Source of the DNA: Scatomorpha sp036653715
Lineage (GTDB): Bacteria > Bacillota > Clostridia > Oscillospirales > Oscillospiraceae
NCBI GenBank assembly: GCA_036653715.1
Contig: JAVVTL010000061.1
Span: forward strand, 1 to 9,016
Direction of reading: 5' to 3'
Length of the DNA: 9,016 nucleotides
The position numbers and the translations under genes were made by a program. The notes beneath the pieces were generated by a model. The model was not told the origin of the DNA and did not search any database. It saw only the letters and a program-made list of their open reading frames with translations. This document shows, in pieces, positions 1 to 6,226 of this stretch. Position 1 is the stretch's first letter. Every line of letters starts with the position of its first letter.

Positions 1-15
1 GTTTTTGACAGGGTT

Positions 16-48
16 AAAAAAACCCGCAGAGTAAACTCTGCGGGTTTT
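16..48 (-). terminator. Intrinsic terminator of the minus-strand operon
   Basis: Read on the minus strand, a 13-bp perfect stem (positions 19-31 pairing with 36-48, core CCCGCAGAG/CTCTGCGGG) with a TTTA-type loop is followed by a run of seven T (complement of 16-22). It starts 21 nt after the stop codon of the last operon gene. This is the textbook form of a Rho-independent terminator. In the plus direction only four T follow the stem, so termination should mainly serve the minus-strand operon. Confidence 0.93.
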
Positions 49-69
49 AAATGTATCAGGGGTTTGCGA

Positions 70-729
70 TTATTCCATTACACCAACGGTTTCGGCAACG
101 GTGAAATCGGCTTCGGTGCAAGCGCGGATGTCCTCAACGGTGAAGCCCTCGGCGAGTTCTTTAAGAACCAAACCGGTGGGGGTGACCTCGAAGTAGCAAC
201 GCTCGGTGACAATATCGGTGACGCACTTGGCGCCTGTCAGGGGCAGATTGCACTTCTTGAGAATCTTGGACTCGCCGCTCTTCTCGCAATGGTCGGTGGC
301 GACGACGATCTTCTTGACGCCGGCGCAAAGGTCCATGGCTCCGCCCATACCCGGGACAACCTTGCCGGGGACGGTCCAGTTGGCGATGTTGCCTTCCTGG
401 TCTACCTGCAGAGTGCCAAGCACGGTGGCGTCAATGTGTCCGCCGCGGATGAGAACAAACGAGGTGGCCTGGTCGATGATGCTGCCGCCCTTGATGACGG
501 AGGCGGGCTGTCCACCGGCGTCAATCAGGTCGGGATCCGCGTCTTCCCACTTCGGGGAAGCGCCGCAGCCGACGATGCCAATCTCGGCCTCGAGCCAGAG
601 TTCAACGCCTTCGGGCAAATAGTTGACACACATCAGGGGAACGCCGATTCCAAGGTTAACAAAATCGCCGTCCTTGAAGAACTTTGCGCAACGTGATGCA
701 ATCAGTGCGCGTCCGGTAAGTGCTGCCAT
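70..729 (-). CDS. atoA: CoA-transferase subunit B (AtoA/CtfB-like, catalytic subunit)
   Basis: A 219-residue protein, the normal length for the beta subunit of class I (family I) 3-oxoacid/butyrate-acetoacetate-type CoA-transferases. It moves CoA between carboxylic acids through a glutamyl-CoA thioester. Family landmarks are the N-terminal VNLGIG segment (about 24-29), DPDLIDAGG (about 65-73), IRGGHID (about 94-100), NWTVPGK (about 117-123) and GMGGAMDL. The catalytic glutamate is predicted to be E49. Its surroundings read EAEIG rather than the usual SENG signature, so substrate preference may differ from acetoacetate or butyrate transferases. Its ATG overlaps the stop of the subunit A gene by one base (TAATG), and its Shine-Dalgarno AGGAGGT lies inside the end of that gene, which points to translational coupling and equal subunit synthesis. 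It is the last gene of the operon. The family is certain but the acyl substrate cannot be read from sequence; the symbol denotes the family. Confidence 0.93.
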   Translation of the reverse strand: MAALTGRALIASRCAKFFKDGDFVNLGIGVPLMCVNYLPEGVELWLEAEIGIVGCGASPKWEDADPDLIDAGGQPASVIKGGSIIDQATSFVLIRGGHIDATVLGTLQVDQEGNIANWTVPGKVVPGMGGAMDLCAGVKKIVVATDHCEKSGESKILKKCNLPLTGAKCVTDIVTERCYFEVTPTGLVLKELAEGFTVEDIRACTEADFTVAETVGVME

Positions 730-1448
730 TACTTTTTACCTCCTTCTGCTTTTGCCTTTGCACGCTGCCACATCGGGCAGAAAGGCTTCTTTTCGCCGGT
801 TCTGACATAGACCATGTCTATGACAGGGGCCGGAACGTCAATTTCGTCGGGGGCAAGCTCGCCGACTTCAACAAGCTCCTCGACTTCGACGATGACCGTG
901 TCAGCCGCGAATGCCATGTAGCTGTTGGTAGCTCTGCCGGTGAGTCTGAAGGCGATGTTGCCGATGCTGTCGGCCTTCCATGCCTTGATGAGGGCGACGT
1001 CGCCGCGGATGGGCATCTCAAGGACGTATTCCCTGCCGTTGAGGGTGAGAACCTGCTTGCCATTGGCAACGTCGGTGCCTACGCCCGTGGGGGTGAGGAC
1101 GCCGCCGAGGCCGGCTCCGCCGGAGCGAATGCGCTCGGCAAAGGTGCCCTGGGGAATGAACTCTACCTCAAGCTCGCCTGCGAACATTTGGTCACGGGCA
1201 ACGGGGTTCAGGCCGATGTGGGTTGTAAGAAGACTCTTGACGCGGTGCTCTTTGATGAGTCTGCCGACGCCCTGGTCTGCCATGCCGCCGGAAACGGCGA
1301 CTGCGGTTATGTCTTTAACGCCCTTTTCGAGCACGCCGGTGATGATTTCTTCGGCGGAAAGCTCGCCGTGCCAGTCACCAAACAGTATGGTCTGACCATC
1401 ATTGATCTTTGTAAGAGCTTCATCTCTTGTCACTACTTTTGATCGCAA
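729..1448 (-). CDS. atoD: CoA-transferase subunit A (AtoD/CtfA-like)
   Basis: Alpha subunit of a class I CoA-transferase, partner of the adjacent subunit B. From the preferred start it is 239 residues. The family core is visible: KVVTRDEAL near the N-terminus, DGQTILFGDWHG (17-28) where most relatives have a GGF-type glycine motif, QGTFAERIRSGGAG (100-113) and TPTGVGT (119-125). A GTG at 1460 gives a four-residue longer protein, but it lies inside the sequence AAAGGTGGT, which is itself a good Shine-Dalgarno seven bases before a TTG at 1448. The TTG start gives MRSKVV, matching where AtoD-type proteins normally begin, so I prefer it. The gene follows the transporter gene by a few tens of bases and overlaps subunit B by one base. 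The unusual FGDWHG segment replaces the glycine-rich PROSITE-type signature, a sign of divergence from acetoacetate transferases. Substrate unknown; the symbol denotes the family. Confidence 0.9.
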   Translation of the reverse strand: MRSKVVTRDEALTKINDGQTILFGDWHGELSAEEIITGVLEKGVKDITAVAVSGGMADQGVGRLIKEHRVKSLLTTHIGLNPVARDQMFAGELEVEFIPQGTFAERIRSGGAGLGGVLTPTGVGTDVANGKQVLTLNGREYVLEMPIRGDVALIKAWKADSIGNIAFRLTGRATNSYMAFAADTVIVEVEELVEVGELAPDEIDVPAPVIDMVYVRTGEKKPFCPMWQRAKAKAEGGKK

Positions 1449-1455
1449 TTTAGTT

Positions 1456-1464
1456 ACCACCTTT
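1456..1464 (-). promoter_or_regulatory. Shine-Dalgarno that decides a TTG start for subunit A
   Basis: On the minus strand AAAGGTGGT differs from the ideal AAAGGAGGT at one base and sits seven bases (AACTAAA) before TTG at 1448-1446. The in-frame GTG at 1460-1458 is part of this motif, and only AT-rich sequence without a ribosome site lies upstream of it. The TTG is therefore the better start. Confidence 0.65.
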
Positions 1465-1483
1465 CATATTAGCCTAATTGGGG

Positions 1484-2095
1484 TTAGGAAGCCTTGGCTG
1501 CCTTTGTTTTGATCAGGGGGGGAAGCAGGGGGAGAACGGTCTTCTCGAAGGCTGTGTTGAGCTGCACTGCGCTTGCGACATAGATGCCGAGGGTGCCGGC
1601 GATGAGCAGGCAGAAGGCAATAACAGTTGCAACAGGCTTGCCGGCGATGAATCCGAGGTCCTTCAGGGAGATGAGGATGAGGGCGATGTCCGTGAAGACT
1701 ATCGCGAGGCTGAAGGTGCCGTTGGCCTTCTTGAAGTATGCGGGGGTCCAAAGGACGAGTGCCAGTGTGCAAGCGCCCCAGCCGAGGCCTTCGACTCTGA
1801 CGTCATAGGCGACGCCGAGTATCGGGCAGAGCCATTTCATGAAGCAGCTCATGGCGCCGGTCAACATGAAGAAACCCTGGAAGAAGCAGAAGACGTTTCC
1901 GCCAAGCAGCTCACCGTGGTCAAGCTCTTTGCCGGCGACAATGATCTGAACTACGAAGCCGCCAAGCAGCCAAGCAGACAGAAGGGGAAGTCCCTCCGGG
2001 GGAACAAAGCCTATAAACAGGCCAAAGAATGTGTAGCATGCAACTGCAAATGCAACGAGGCCGGCGGGCCCGGGGGAAGCACCATGATGTTCCAT
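1484..2095 (-). CDS. satP: AceTr (GPR1/FUN34/YaaH, SatP-type) acetate/short-chain acid transporter
   Basis: A 203-residue, strongly hydrophobic membrane protein with about six predicted transmembrane helices (roughly 10-30, 36-55, 67-88, 104-121, 126-146 and 152-176), the usual topology and length for the bacterial AceTr family. Family landmarks are PGPAGLVAF (8-16), corresponding to the NPxPAGL motif but with S7 in place of the asparagine, GNVFCFFQGFF (66-76) and the C-terminal LNTAFEKTVLPL (179-190), which matches the LNxxFGRTVLP-type ending of E. coli SatP. The family moves acetate and related small monocarboxylates or succinate across the cytoplasmic membrane. Placed just before the CoA-transferase genes, it probably imports or exports acetate or the acid that exchanges CoA with it (inference). 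AGGAGG stands seven bases before the ATG. A lysine/alanine-rich tail ends the protein. Symbol given at family level; substrate not proven. Confidence 0.87.
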   Translation of the reverse strand: MEHHGASPGPAGLVAFAVACYTFFGLFIGFVPPEGLPLLSAWLLGGFVVQIIVAGKELDHGELLGGNVFCFFQGFFMLTGAMSCFMKWLCPILGVAYDVRVEGLGWGACTLALVLWTPAYFKKANGTFSLAIVFTDIALILISLKDLGFIAGKPVATVIAFCLLIAGTLGIYVASAVQLNTAFEKTVLPLLPPLIKTKAAKAS

Positions 2096-2166
2096 AAAAT
2101 ATCCTCCTCTAAAATAATTGTTGTTTTGTTATTACTTTTTGAACTTTTTGAACAGCTATTGGGTAA
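2096..2166 (-). repeat. AT-rich operon spacer with a tandem 9-bp duplication
   Basis: This 71-nt spacer between the isomerase-like gene and the transporter gene contains ACTTTTTGA twice back to back (2134-2142 and 2143-2151) and the transporter's AGGAGG (2103-2108). I see no hairpin with a T-tract, and no convincing promoter. It may simply be an unstructured spacer that keeps the transporter ribosome site open. Confidence 0.5.
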
Positions 2167-2961
2167 TTATTCGCCCTTGAATACGGGTTTTCTCTTCTCG
2201 ACGAAAGCCTTGACGCCCTCGACGAAGTCCTGAGAGGAGATGCACTCGCGCTGTGTGGGAATCTCGCCGTCGGCAAGATAGCTCTGATAGTTGCCGAACA
2301 CGGCGGCATAAGCCTGACGCTTGATGTTCTTGTAGGCGACCAGGGGGCCGGCTGCGAATTTCTTCGCGACTGCCATGGAGGCTTCCTTGATTTCGGCAAC
2401 AGGGGCGACCTTGTAGATGAGTCCGAGCTCGTTGGCCTCTTCGACCTTCATGGGACGGCCGGTGACGCAAAGCTCGACAGCTCTCTGAAGACCGATCTGC
2501 TTGGCAAGGAAGAATGTCCCGCCGGTGTCGGGGACGAGGCCGATGCCTGCAAATGCCTGGATAAGCTTGACGTTGTCAGCGGCGACGATGAAGTCGCAGG
2601 CGAGGGCGAGGTTGGCGCCGGCGCCGGCAGCGGCTCCGACGATTTCACCGACGACGAGCTTGCTGAGTCCGCGCATTTTGTCGGAGATGGTTCCGGCCTT
2701 AGCTATAAGGTCATCCATGTTGATGGCTCCACCCTCTTGGATTTTGCCATAGAAGTAGCCGATGTCGCCGCCGGCAGAGAAAGCCTTCTCGCCGCCACGG
2801 AAAAGTACGACCTTGACAGCCGGGTCTTTTTCGGCCATGTCAAATGCGTAGAGAAGCTCTTCAGCCATAACCATGTCGATGGCGTTCAGGTTCTTGGGGT
2901 AGTTCATTGTGATGATCCCCACTCCGTCTTCTACGGAATACAGCAGTTTTGTTAGTTCCAT
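2167..2961 (-). CDS. Enoyl-CoA hydratase/isomerase family protein, probably an isomerase (PaaG/ECI-like)
   Basis: A 264-residue crotonase-superfamily protein of normal length. The two oxyanion-hole segments are present: KAFSAGGDI (59-67) and GAAAGAGANLALACD (109-123). The hydratase pair of catalytic glutamates is not: the position of rat crotonase E144 is N117 and that of E164 is about F137. Instead the protein has GLVPDTGGT (141-149), whose D145 sits where PaaG-type isomerases carry their catalytic aspartate. This favours shifting a C=C bond (for example 3-enoyl-CoA to 2-enoyl-CoA) over hydrating one. The C-terminal part (SQDFVEGVKAFVEKRKPVFKG) is the standard family ending. In the operon it follows etfBA and precedes the transporter, so it could feed conjugated enoyl-CoA to the acyl-CoA dehydrogenase/ETF pair. 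AGGAGG lies about six bases before the ATG. An automatic annotation would probably say enoyl-CoA hydratase. Family sure, reaction inferred. Confidence 0.88.
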   Translation of the reverse strand: MELTKLLYSVEDGVGIITMNYPKNLNAIDMVMAEELLYAFDMAEKDPAVKVVLFRGGEKAFSAGGDIGYFYGKIQEGGAINMDDLIAKAGTISDKMRGLSKLVVGEIVGAAAGAGANLALACDFIVAADNVKLIQAFAGIGLVPDTGGTFFLAKQIGLQRAVELCVTGRPMKVEEANELGLIYKVAPVAEIKEASMAVAKKFAAGPLVAYKNIKRQAYAAVFGNYQSYLADGEIPTQRECISSQDFVEGVKAFVEKRKPVFKGE

Positions 2962-2995
2962 GATGAACCTCCTTATTATTTTGGGTCTACCAATT

Positions 2996-3044
2996 TTAAC
3001 CGGTTCCCGCGCCGGGACGCGCCCTTTGCGCGGGTCGCGGTTAA
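2996..3044 (-). other. Long GC-rich hairpin inside the operon (no T-tract)
   Basis: Between etfA and the isomerase-like gene, TTAACCG (2996-3002) pairs with CGGTTAA (3038-3044), and inside it CCCGCGC (3006-3012) pairs with GCGCGGG (3028-3034), separated by symmetrical 3-nt internal loops. In the minus-strand transcript no T-run follows, so it is not a normal terminator. It lies in a 113-nt gap, the largest in the operon. Likely roles are an RNA stability or processing element that sets different levels for the upstream and downstream genes, or a REP-like element. A second small hairpin (GGGC 3059-3062 with GCCC 3068-3071) follows the etfA stop and shares the word CTTTGCGC with the large one. 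Confidence 0.6.
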
Positions 3045-3074
3045 CTACGGATTAATGTGGGCTTTGCGCCCGGG

Positions 3075-4082
3075 TTATATTGCTTTCCGGCGCTCGACTT
3101 CTGCGATGATTGCCGGGAGAAGCTCTCTGTAGTCCGACACCGCGCCGTAATGGGATACGTCGTAGATGGGCGCGCCGGCGGTGTGGTTGATGCTCATGAC
3201 GCAAACCGAGTTTTGCATTCCCGCGAGATATTGGACGGAGCCGGATACCGCGACATTGAGAATGAACTTCGGCTTGACGGTGGTTCCGGACTGCCCGATT
3301 TGCTTTTCGTGGGGCATCCAGCCGCAGTCGACAAGAGGACGTGCGCAGGCGGTCTGTCCGCCCAGCAGGTTCGCCAGCTTCTCGAAGAGCTCAAGCTCCT
3401 CGGCGGTTTTTACGCCGCGTCCGCCGGAGATAAGCACGGAGCTGTCGGCTATGGGTTTTCCGGCGAGCACCTTGGGCTTGCGCTCCAAGACCTGATAGGC
3501 GTCGTCCGCCTCGACCTGAAGCTGCTCGGTTATAAGCTTTCCTACAGCGCCCTTGACAGGCTCCACGGGAGAAAAAACCTTCGGGTGAACAGTGACCATT
3601 TGGGGACGCTTTTCAAGGATGACTATGTGCGACAGGATGTTGCCGCCGAAGTTCGGCGTCGTCTGTACGAACACACCGTCCTCGTCCACGTCGAGGTCAA
3701 TGGCGTCTGCCGTGAGTCCGGTAAGCAGTCTGCACATCACACGGGGAGCCAAATCTCTGCCCATCGCCGAGGCGGGGAACAGGAAAATGGAGGGCTTGTG
3801 CTTCTCGGAAAGCTCGGCAAGTGCCTTGGAATAGGGGCGAACGCTGTAGTCCGCGAGGTTTTTGTGCTCCGCGAGCACGACGTTCTCGGCGCCGTATGCA
3901 TAGAGCGTCTCGGCGAGTCCGGCGACAGCGTCACCGATGAGAACTGCGGTTACTTCGTCCTTGCCGCCAAGCTTGGCCTTTAGGTCTGCGGATTTTGCCA
4001 GAAGCTCGAAAACGGTCGGGGAGAGAACTCCGTTTTCCTGCTCCGCGAACACCCATATGCCCTTGTAATCTTCTTTACTCAT
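3075..4082 (-). CDS. etfA: Electron transfer flavoprotein subunit alpha (EtfA)
   Basis: A 335-residue ETF alpha subunit of usual length. With EtfB it carries electrons to or from acyl-CoA dehydrogenases in the cytoplasm. The C-terminal FAD domain is intact: ISGGRGVK (218-225), R248 in CARPLVDCG, GQSGTTVKPK (263-272), AVSGSVQYLAGM (278-289) and APIYDVSHYG (304-313). The middle segment PNFGGNILSHI (143-153) followed by RPQMVTVHP (159-167) is of the kind seen in clostridial bifurcating ETFs (usually RPAFGGN...ATI and RPQMATVRP). Here the arginine before the proline is T142 and the later one is H166, so the protein is an outlier within that group. Its AAGGAGG overlaps the etfB stop codon, 14 nt upstream of the ATG, indicating coupled translation. 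Oxidising NADH while reducing an enoyl-CoA and ferredoxin is the likely role, inferred from family and context. Confidence 0.95.
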   Translation of the reverse strand: MSKEDYKGIWVFAEQENGVLSPTVFELLAKSADLKAKLGGKDEVTAVLIGDAVAGLAETLYAYGAENVVLAEHKNLADYSVRPYSKALAELSEKHKPSIFLFPASAMGRDLAPRVMCRLLTGLTADAIDLDVDEDGVFVQTTPNFGGNILSHIVILEKRPQMVTVHPKVFSPVEPVKGAVGKLITEQLQVEADDAYQVLERKPKVLAGKPIADSSVLISGGRGVKTAEELELFEKLANLLGGQTACARPLVDCGWMPHEKQIGQSGTTVKPKFILNVAVSGSVQYLAGMQNSVCVMSINHTAGAPIYDVSHYGAVSDYRELLPAIIAEVERRKAI

Positions 4083-4096
4083 AGATATTCGCCTCC

Positions 4097-4882
4097 TTAA
4101 AGCAGGTTTTCGGCCGCAAAGACATCAACAATCTGCTTGGCGATATCTTCGGCGCTTCCGGTGAAGAACTTTGTGGCCGTATTGTGCTTGGGCGGCGCAA
4201 AGATCTTTTTGTTGGATGAGGGAGAGCCGGCAACGCCTATCATTTCGGGGTCACAGGCTATATCCTGTGCGTTCCAAATGAATCTCGGCTTTTTCAGCGC
4301 CCTCATAATGTTAATCGGCGTCGGGTAGCGCGGAGTATTGATCTCCGAACATACTGTTATGAGCGCGGGCATTCTGACGCGGACCGTCTCTGTCCTATCG
4401 TTCAGAAGCCTGCCGCAAACGGCGTATCCGTCTTCAATCTTGATAGAGTCCACCAGTGTGACCTGGGGGATGTCCAGAAATCCGGCGATTATGGGGCCGG
4501 TCTGGGCGGTCTCCGCGTCAACTGCATGTCGTCCACAGATTAGCAGGTCATATCCGCCGATCTTTTCAGCGGCCTTGGCCAACGGGTAACCTGTTGCGAG
4601 AGTATCAGCGCCACCCAGCGCCCGGTCTGACAGTAAAACGGATTCGTCACAGCCCATTGCAAGGGCCTTTTTCAGGACGTCGTCCGCTTGCGGGGGTCCC
4701 ATGCTTATCGCCGTTACGCTCCCGCCGTATTCCTCTTTGAGGTGTATGGCGGTCTCGATGGCGTTTGCGTCGAACGGGTTTATGATGCTCTGAACGCCGT
4801 CGCGCATAAGGTTTCCTGTTTTCGGGTCCAGTCTGACGTCGTCGGTATCAGGGACCTGCTTTACAAATACAAGGATTTTCAT
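4097..4882 (-). CDS. etfB: Electron transfer flavoprotein subunit beta (EtfB)
   Basis: A 261-residue ETF beta subunit starting MKILVFVKQVPDT, the classic beta-subunit N-terminus. MGPPQADDVLKKALAMG (61-77), LSDRALGGADTLATG (84-98) and CGRHAVDAETAQTGP (116-130) closely resemble beta subunits that work with clostridial butyryl-CoA-type dehydrogenases, where the GADTLAT region belongs to the bifurcating FAD/NADH site. The subunit signature appears as EINTPRYPTPINIMRALKKP (180-199), and VAGSP (217-221) follows it. I therefore predict an NADH-dependent bifurcating ETF rather than a plain electron carrier (inference from motifs). The gene begins 18 nt after the acyl-CoA dehydrogenase stop, with a GGAAGGAAA ribosome site, and is followed 14 nt later by etfA. 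The order dehydrogenase-etfB-etfA is the common clostridial arrangement. Confidence 0.95.
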   Translation of the reverse strand: MKILVFVKQVPDTDDVRLDPKTGNLMRDGVQSIINPFDANAIETAIHLKEEYGGSVTAISMGPPQADDVLKKALAMGCDESVLLSDRALGGADTLATGYPLAKAAEKIGGYDLLICGRHAVDAETAQTGPIIAGFLDIPQVTLVDSIKIEDGYAVCGRLLNDRTETVRVRMPALITVCSEINTPRYPTPINIMRALKKPRFIWNAQDIACDPEMIGVAGSPSSNKKIFAPPKHNTATKFFTGSAEDIAKQIVDVFAAENLL

Positions 4883-4900
4883 AAGGTTTCCTTCCCGGAT

Positions 4901-6037
4901 TTACTTGCTTGCAAGCACGCCGCCGCTGACGATCATGCGGAGGATTTCCGTGCTGCCTTCCATGACGGACCACACGCGGATGTCGCGGACAAGGCGCTCG
5001 ATGGGGTATTCCTTGCTCATTCCGTTTCCGCCGAAGACTGCCTGAGCCTGGAGGCAAATCTGGATGCCGTGCTCGGTGGCGAACAGCTTTGCGGCTGCGG
5101 CGTCCTGAGAGCAGCGCAGACCGGCGTCCTTGGTGGTAGCCGCATCATAAGCCAAAAGCTCCATGGCTCTGACTTCTGCATACATGTCGGCGAAGCGGAA
5201 AGCGACGCCCTGGAAAGCCTTGATGGACTTGCCGAATGCCTTGCGCTCGTTAGCATAGGCCTTTGCGAGCTGCAGAGCGTGCTCGGATATTCCGGCGCAA
5301 ACTGCGGCGGCGCTTATGCGGCCGATGTCGAGGGTCTGCATGGCCATCTTGAAGCCCTTGCCGCGAACGCCCAAAAGGGCTTCCTTGGGGAGCTGGATGT
5401 TGTCGAATGCGAGCTCGCAGGTAGCGGAGCCGCGAACGCCCATTTTTTCCTCAAACTTGCCAACTGCGAGGCCCTTGGCGTCCTTGGAAACGATGAAAGC
5501 GGATATGCCTGCCGTGCCCTGCTCGGGGTCGGTCATGGCGAGGATTATGTAGTAGTCGGCGACGCCGGAGTTGGTTATCCATGCTTTGCTGCCATTGAGA
5601 AGCCAGCCGTCTGCGTTCTCAACTGCGAGGGACTTGATGCCGGCTGCATCGGAGCCTGCGTTTGCTTCGGTCAGACCAAAGGCAAATATCTTGCCGGAGA
5701 CTGCCAAAGGCATATACTGCTGACGCTGCTCGTCGGTGCCGTTCTCGAGGATAAGGTTAGAGGCGAGCCAATGTCCGCCCAAGAAGGTGGCTATGCTGGC
5801 GCTTCCTTTTGCAAACTCCTGAGCGATGATGGTGGTGTCAACGATGCCGCCGCCGCCGCCGCCGAACTGCTCGGGGATATTGGCGCCCATGAAGCCGGCT
5901 GCCTGAATCTTCTTGCAAAGCTCCCAGTCAAAGCCGTTGTCATCCATCCATTTGTCACGCGGCTCGATTTCCTTCTGAGTAAACTCGCGTGCCATGTCGC
6001 GGAGCATCTTCTGCTCCTCTGTGAACTGAATAAGCAT
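4901..6037 (-). CDS. Acyl-CoA dehydrogenase (short-chain, ETF-linked; first gene of the operon)
   Basis: A 378-residue FAD flavoprotein from the preferred start, typical length for butyryl-CoA-type dehydrogenases. Seen in order are the helical N-terminal domain, FAD-binding LTEANAGSD (122-130) and WITNSGVAD (153-161), LDIGR (236-240), the FAD/dimer-contact segment ERKAFGKSI (264-272), FGGNGMSKEYPIERLVRD (335-352) and the catalytic base E360 in MEGSTEI. It interconverts acyl-CoA and 2-enoyl-CoA; next to a bifurcating-type EtfBA in an anaerobe, reduction of an enoyl-CoA is the likely direction. I chose ATG at 6037 because AGGAGG lies eight bases upstream and translation then begins MLIQFTEEQ, the normal family start. 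A longer frame from 6112 adds residues unlike the family and has no ribosome site. A six-glycine run (59-64) is encoded by a trinucleotide repeat. Substrate chain length is not readable from the sequence. Confidence 0.94.
   Translation of the reverse strand: MLIQFTEEQKMLRDMAREFTQKEIEPRDKWMDDNGFDWELCKKIQAAGFMGANIPEQFGGGGGGIVDTTIIAQEFAKGSASIATFLGGHWLASNLILENGTDEQRQQYMPLAVSGKIFAFGLTEANAGSDAAGIKSLAVENADGWLLNGSKAWITNSGVADYYIILAMTDPEQGTAGISAFIVSKDAKGLAVGKFEEKMGVRGSATCELAFDNIQLPKEALLGVRGKGFKMAMQTLDIGRISAAAVCAGISEHALQLAKAYANERKAFGKSIKAFQGVAFRFADMYAEVRAMELLAYDAATTKDAGLRCSQDAAAAKLFATEHGIQICLQAQAVFGGNGMSKEYPIERLVRDIRVWSVMEGSTEILRMIVSGGVLASK
5846..5863 (-). repeat. Six-copy GCC trinucleotide repeat encoding poly-glycine
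   Basis: Plus-strand GCC occurs six times in a row, read as GGC codons on the minus strand. It encodes glycines 59-64 of the first acyl-CoA dehydrogenase, where relatives usually have only a GGxG-type turn (EEYGGxG). Copy-number change would add or remove glycine without breaking the frame. Confidence 0.8.
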
Positions 6038-6197
6038 TGTGTGTGGCCTCCTATGTTTTGATTTTTGTGGATTAAAGTTAAATAACGCGCCGAACGCCGG
6101 GTTCTGTATCACTTCTGTTACACTATTTTACCTGTGTTGTGGAACAGACGGTTTCTATACTCGGAATCGACGCGGAATTATCTCAATTGACAATCAC

Positions 6198-6226
6198 ACT
6201 GTACCACCATTGTCCCATTGTGTCAA
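6198..6226 (-). promoter_or_regulatory. Promoter of the minus-strand operon
   Basis: Minus strand: a perfect TTGACA (6226-6221), a 17-bp spacer, and TACAGT (6203-6198, four of six to TATAAT), preceded by TGG, an extended -10. Transcription would begin near 6191, giving a leader of about 150 nt before the ATG at 6037. I see no recognisable riboswitch or strong hairpin in that leader. A TCAATTGA palindrome (6183-6190) lies at the predicted start site. Confidence 0.68.

Noticed and set aside
720..1442. 240-codon plus-strand frame opposite CoA-transferase subunit A
   Set aside because: Antisense shadow; the minus-strand frame carries the whole CoA-transferase alpha pattern.
2096..2166. Internal promoter upstream of the transporter gene
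   Set aside because: AT-rich sequence gives only weak partial matches to -35 and -10 boxes at poor spacing; not supported.
3057..3983. 308-codon open frame on the plus strand opposite etfA
   Set aside because: Antisense shadow of a clear etfA; the translation has no family features and no ribosome site.
4688..6061. 457-codon open frame on the plus strand opposite the dehydrogenase and etfB
   Set aside because: It is antisense to two well-matched genes, has no ribosome site or recognisable family features, and arises from the codon bias of the real strand.
6038..6112. Longer N-terminus for the first acyl-CoA dehydrogenase (ATG at 6112)
   Set aside because: The extra 25 residues do not resemble the family and there is no ribosome site; AGGAGG is placed correctly for ATG at 6037.
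6038..6190. Riboswitch in the roughly 150-nt leader of the operon
   Set aside because: Only short GC-rich pairings near 6085-6100 are visible; no known aptamer pattern and no terminator-type hairpin before the start codon.
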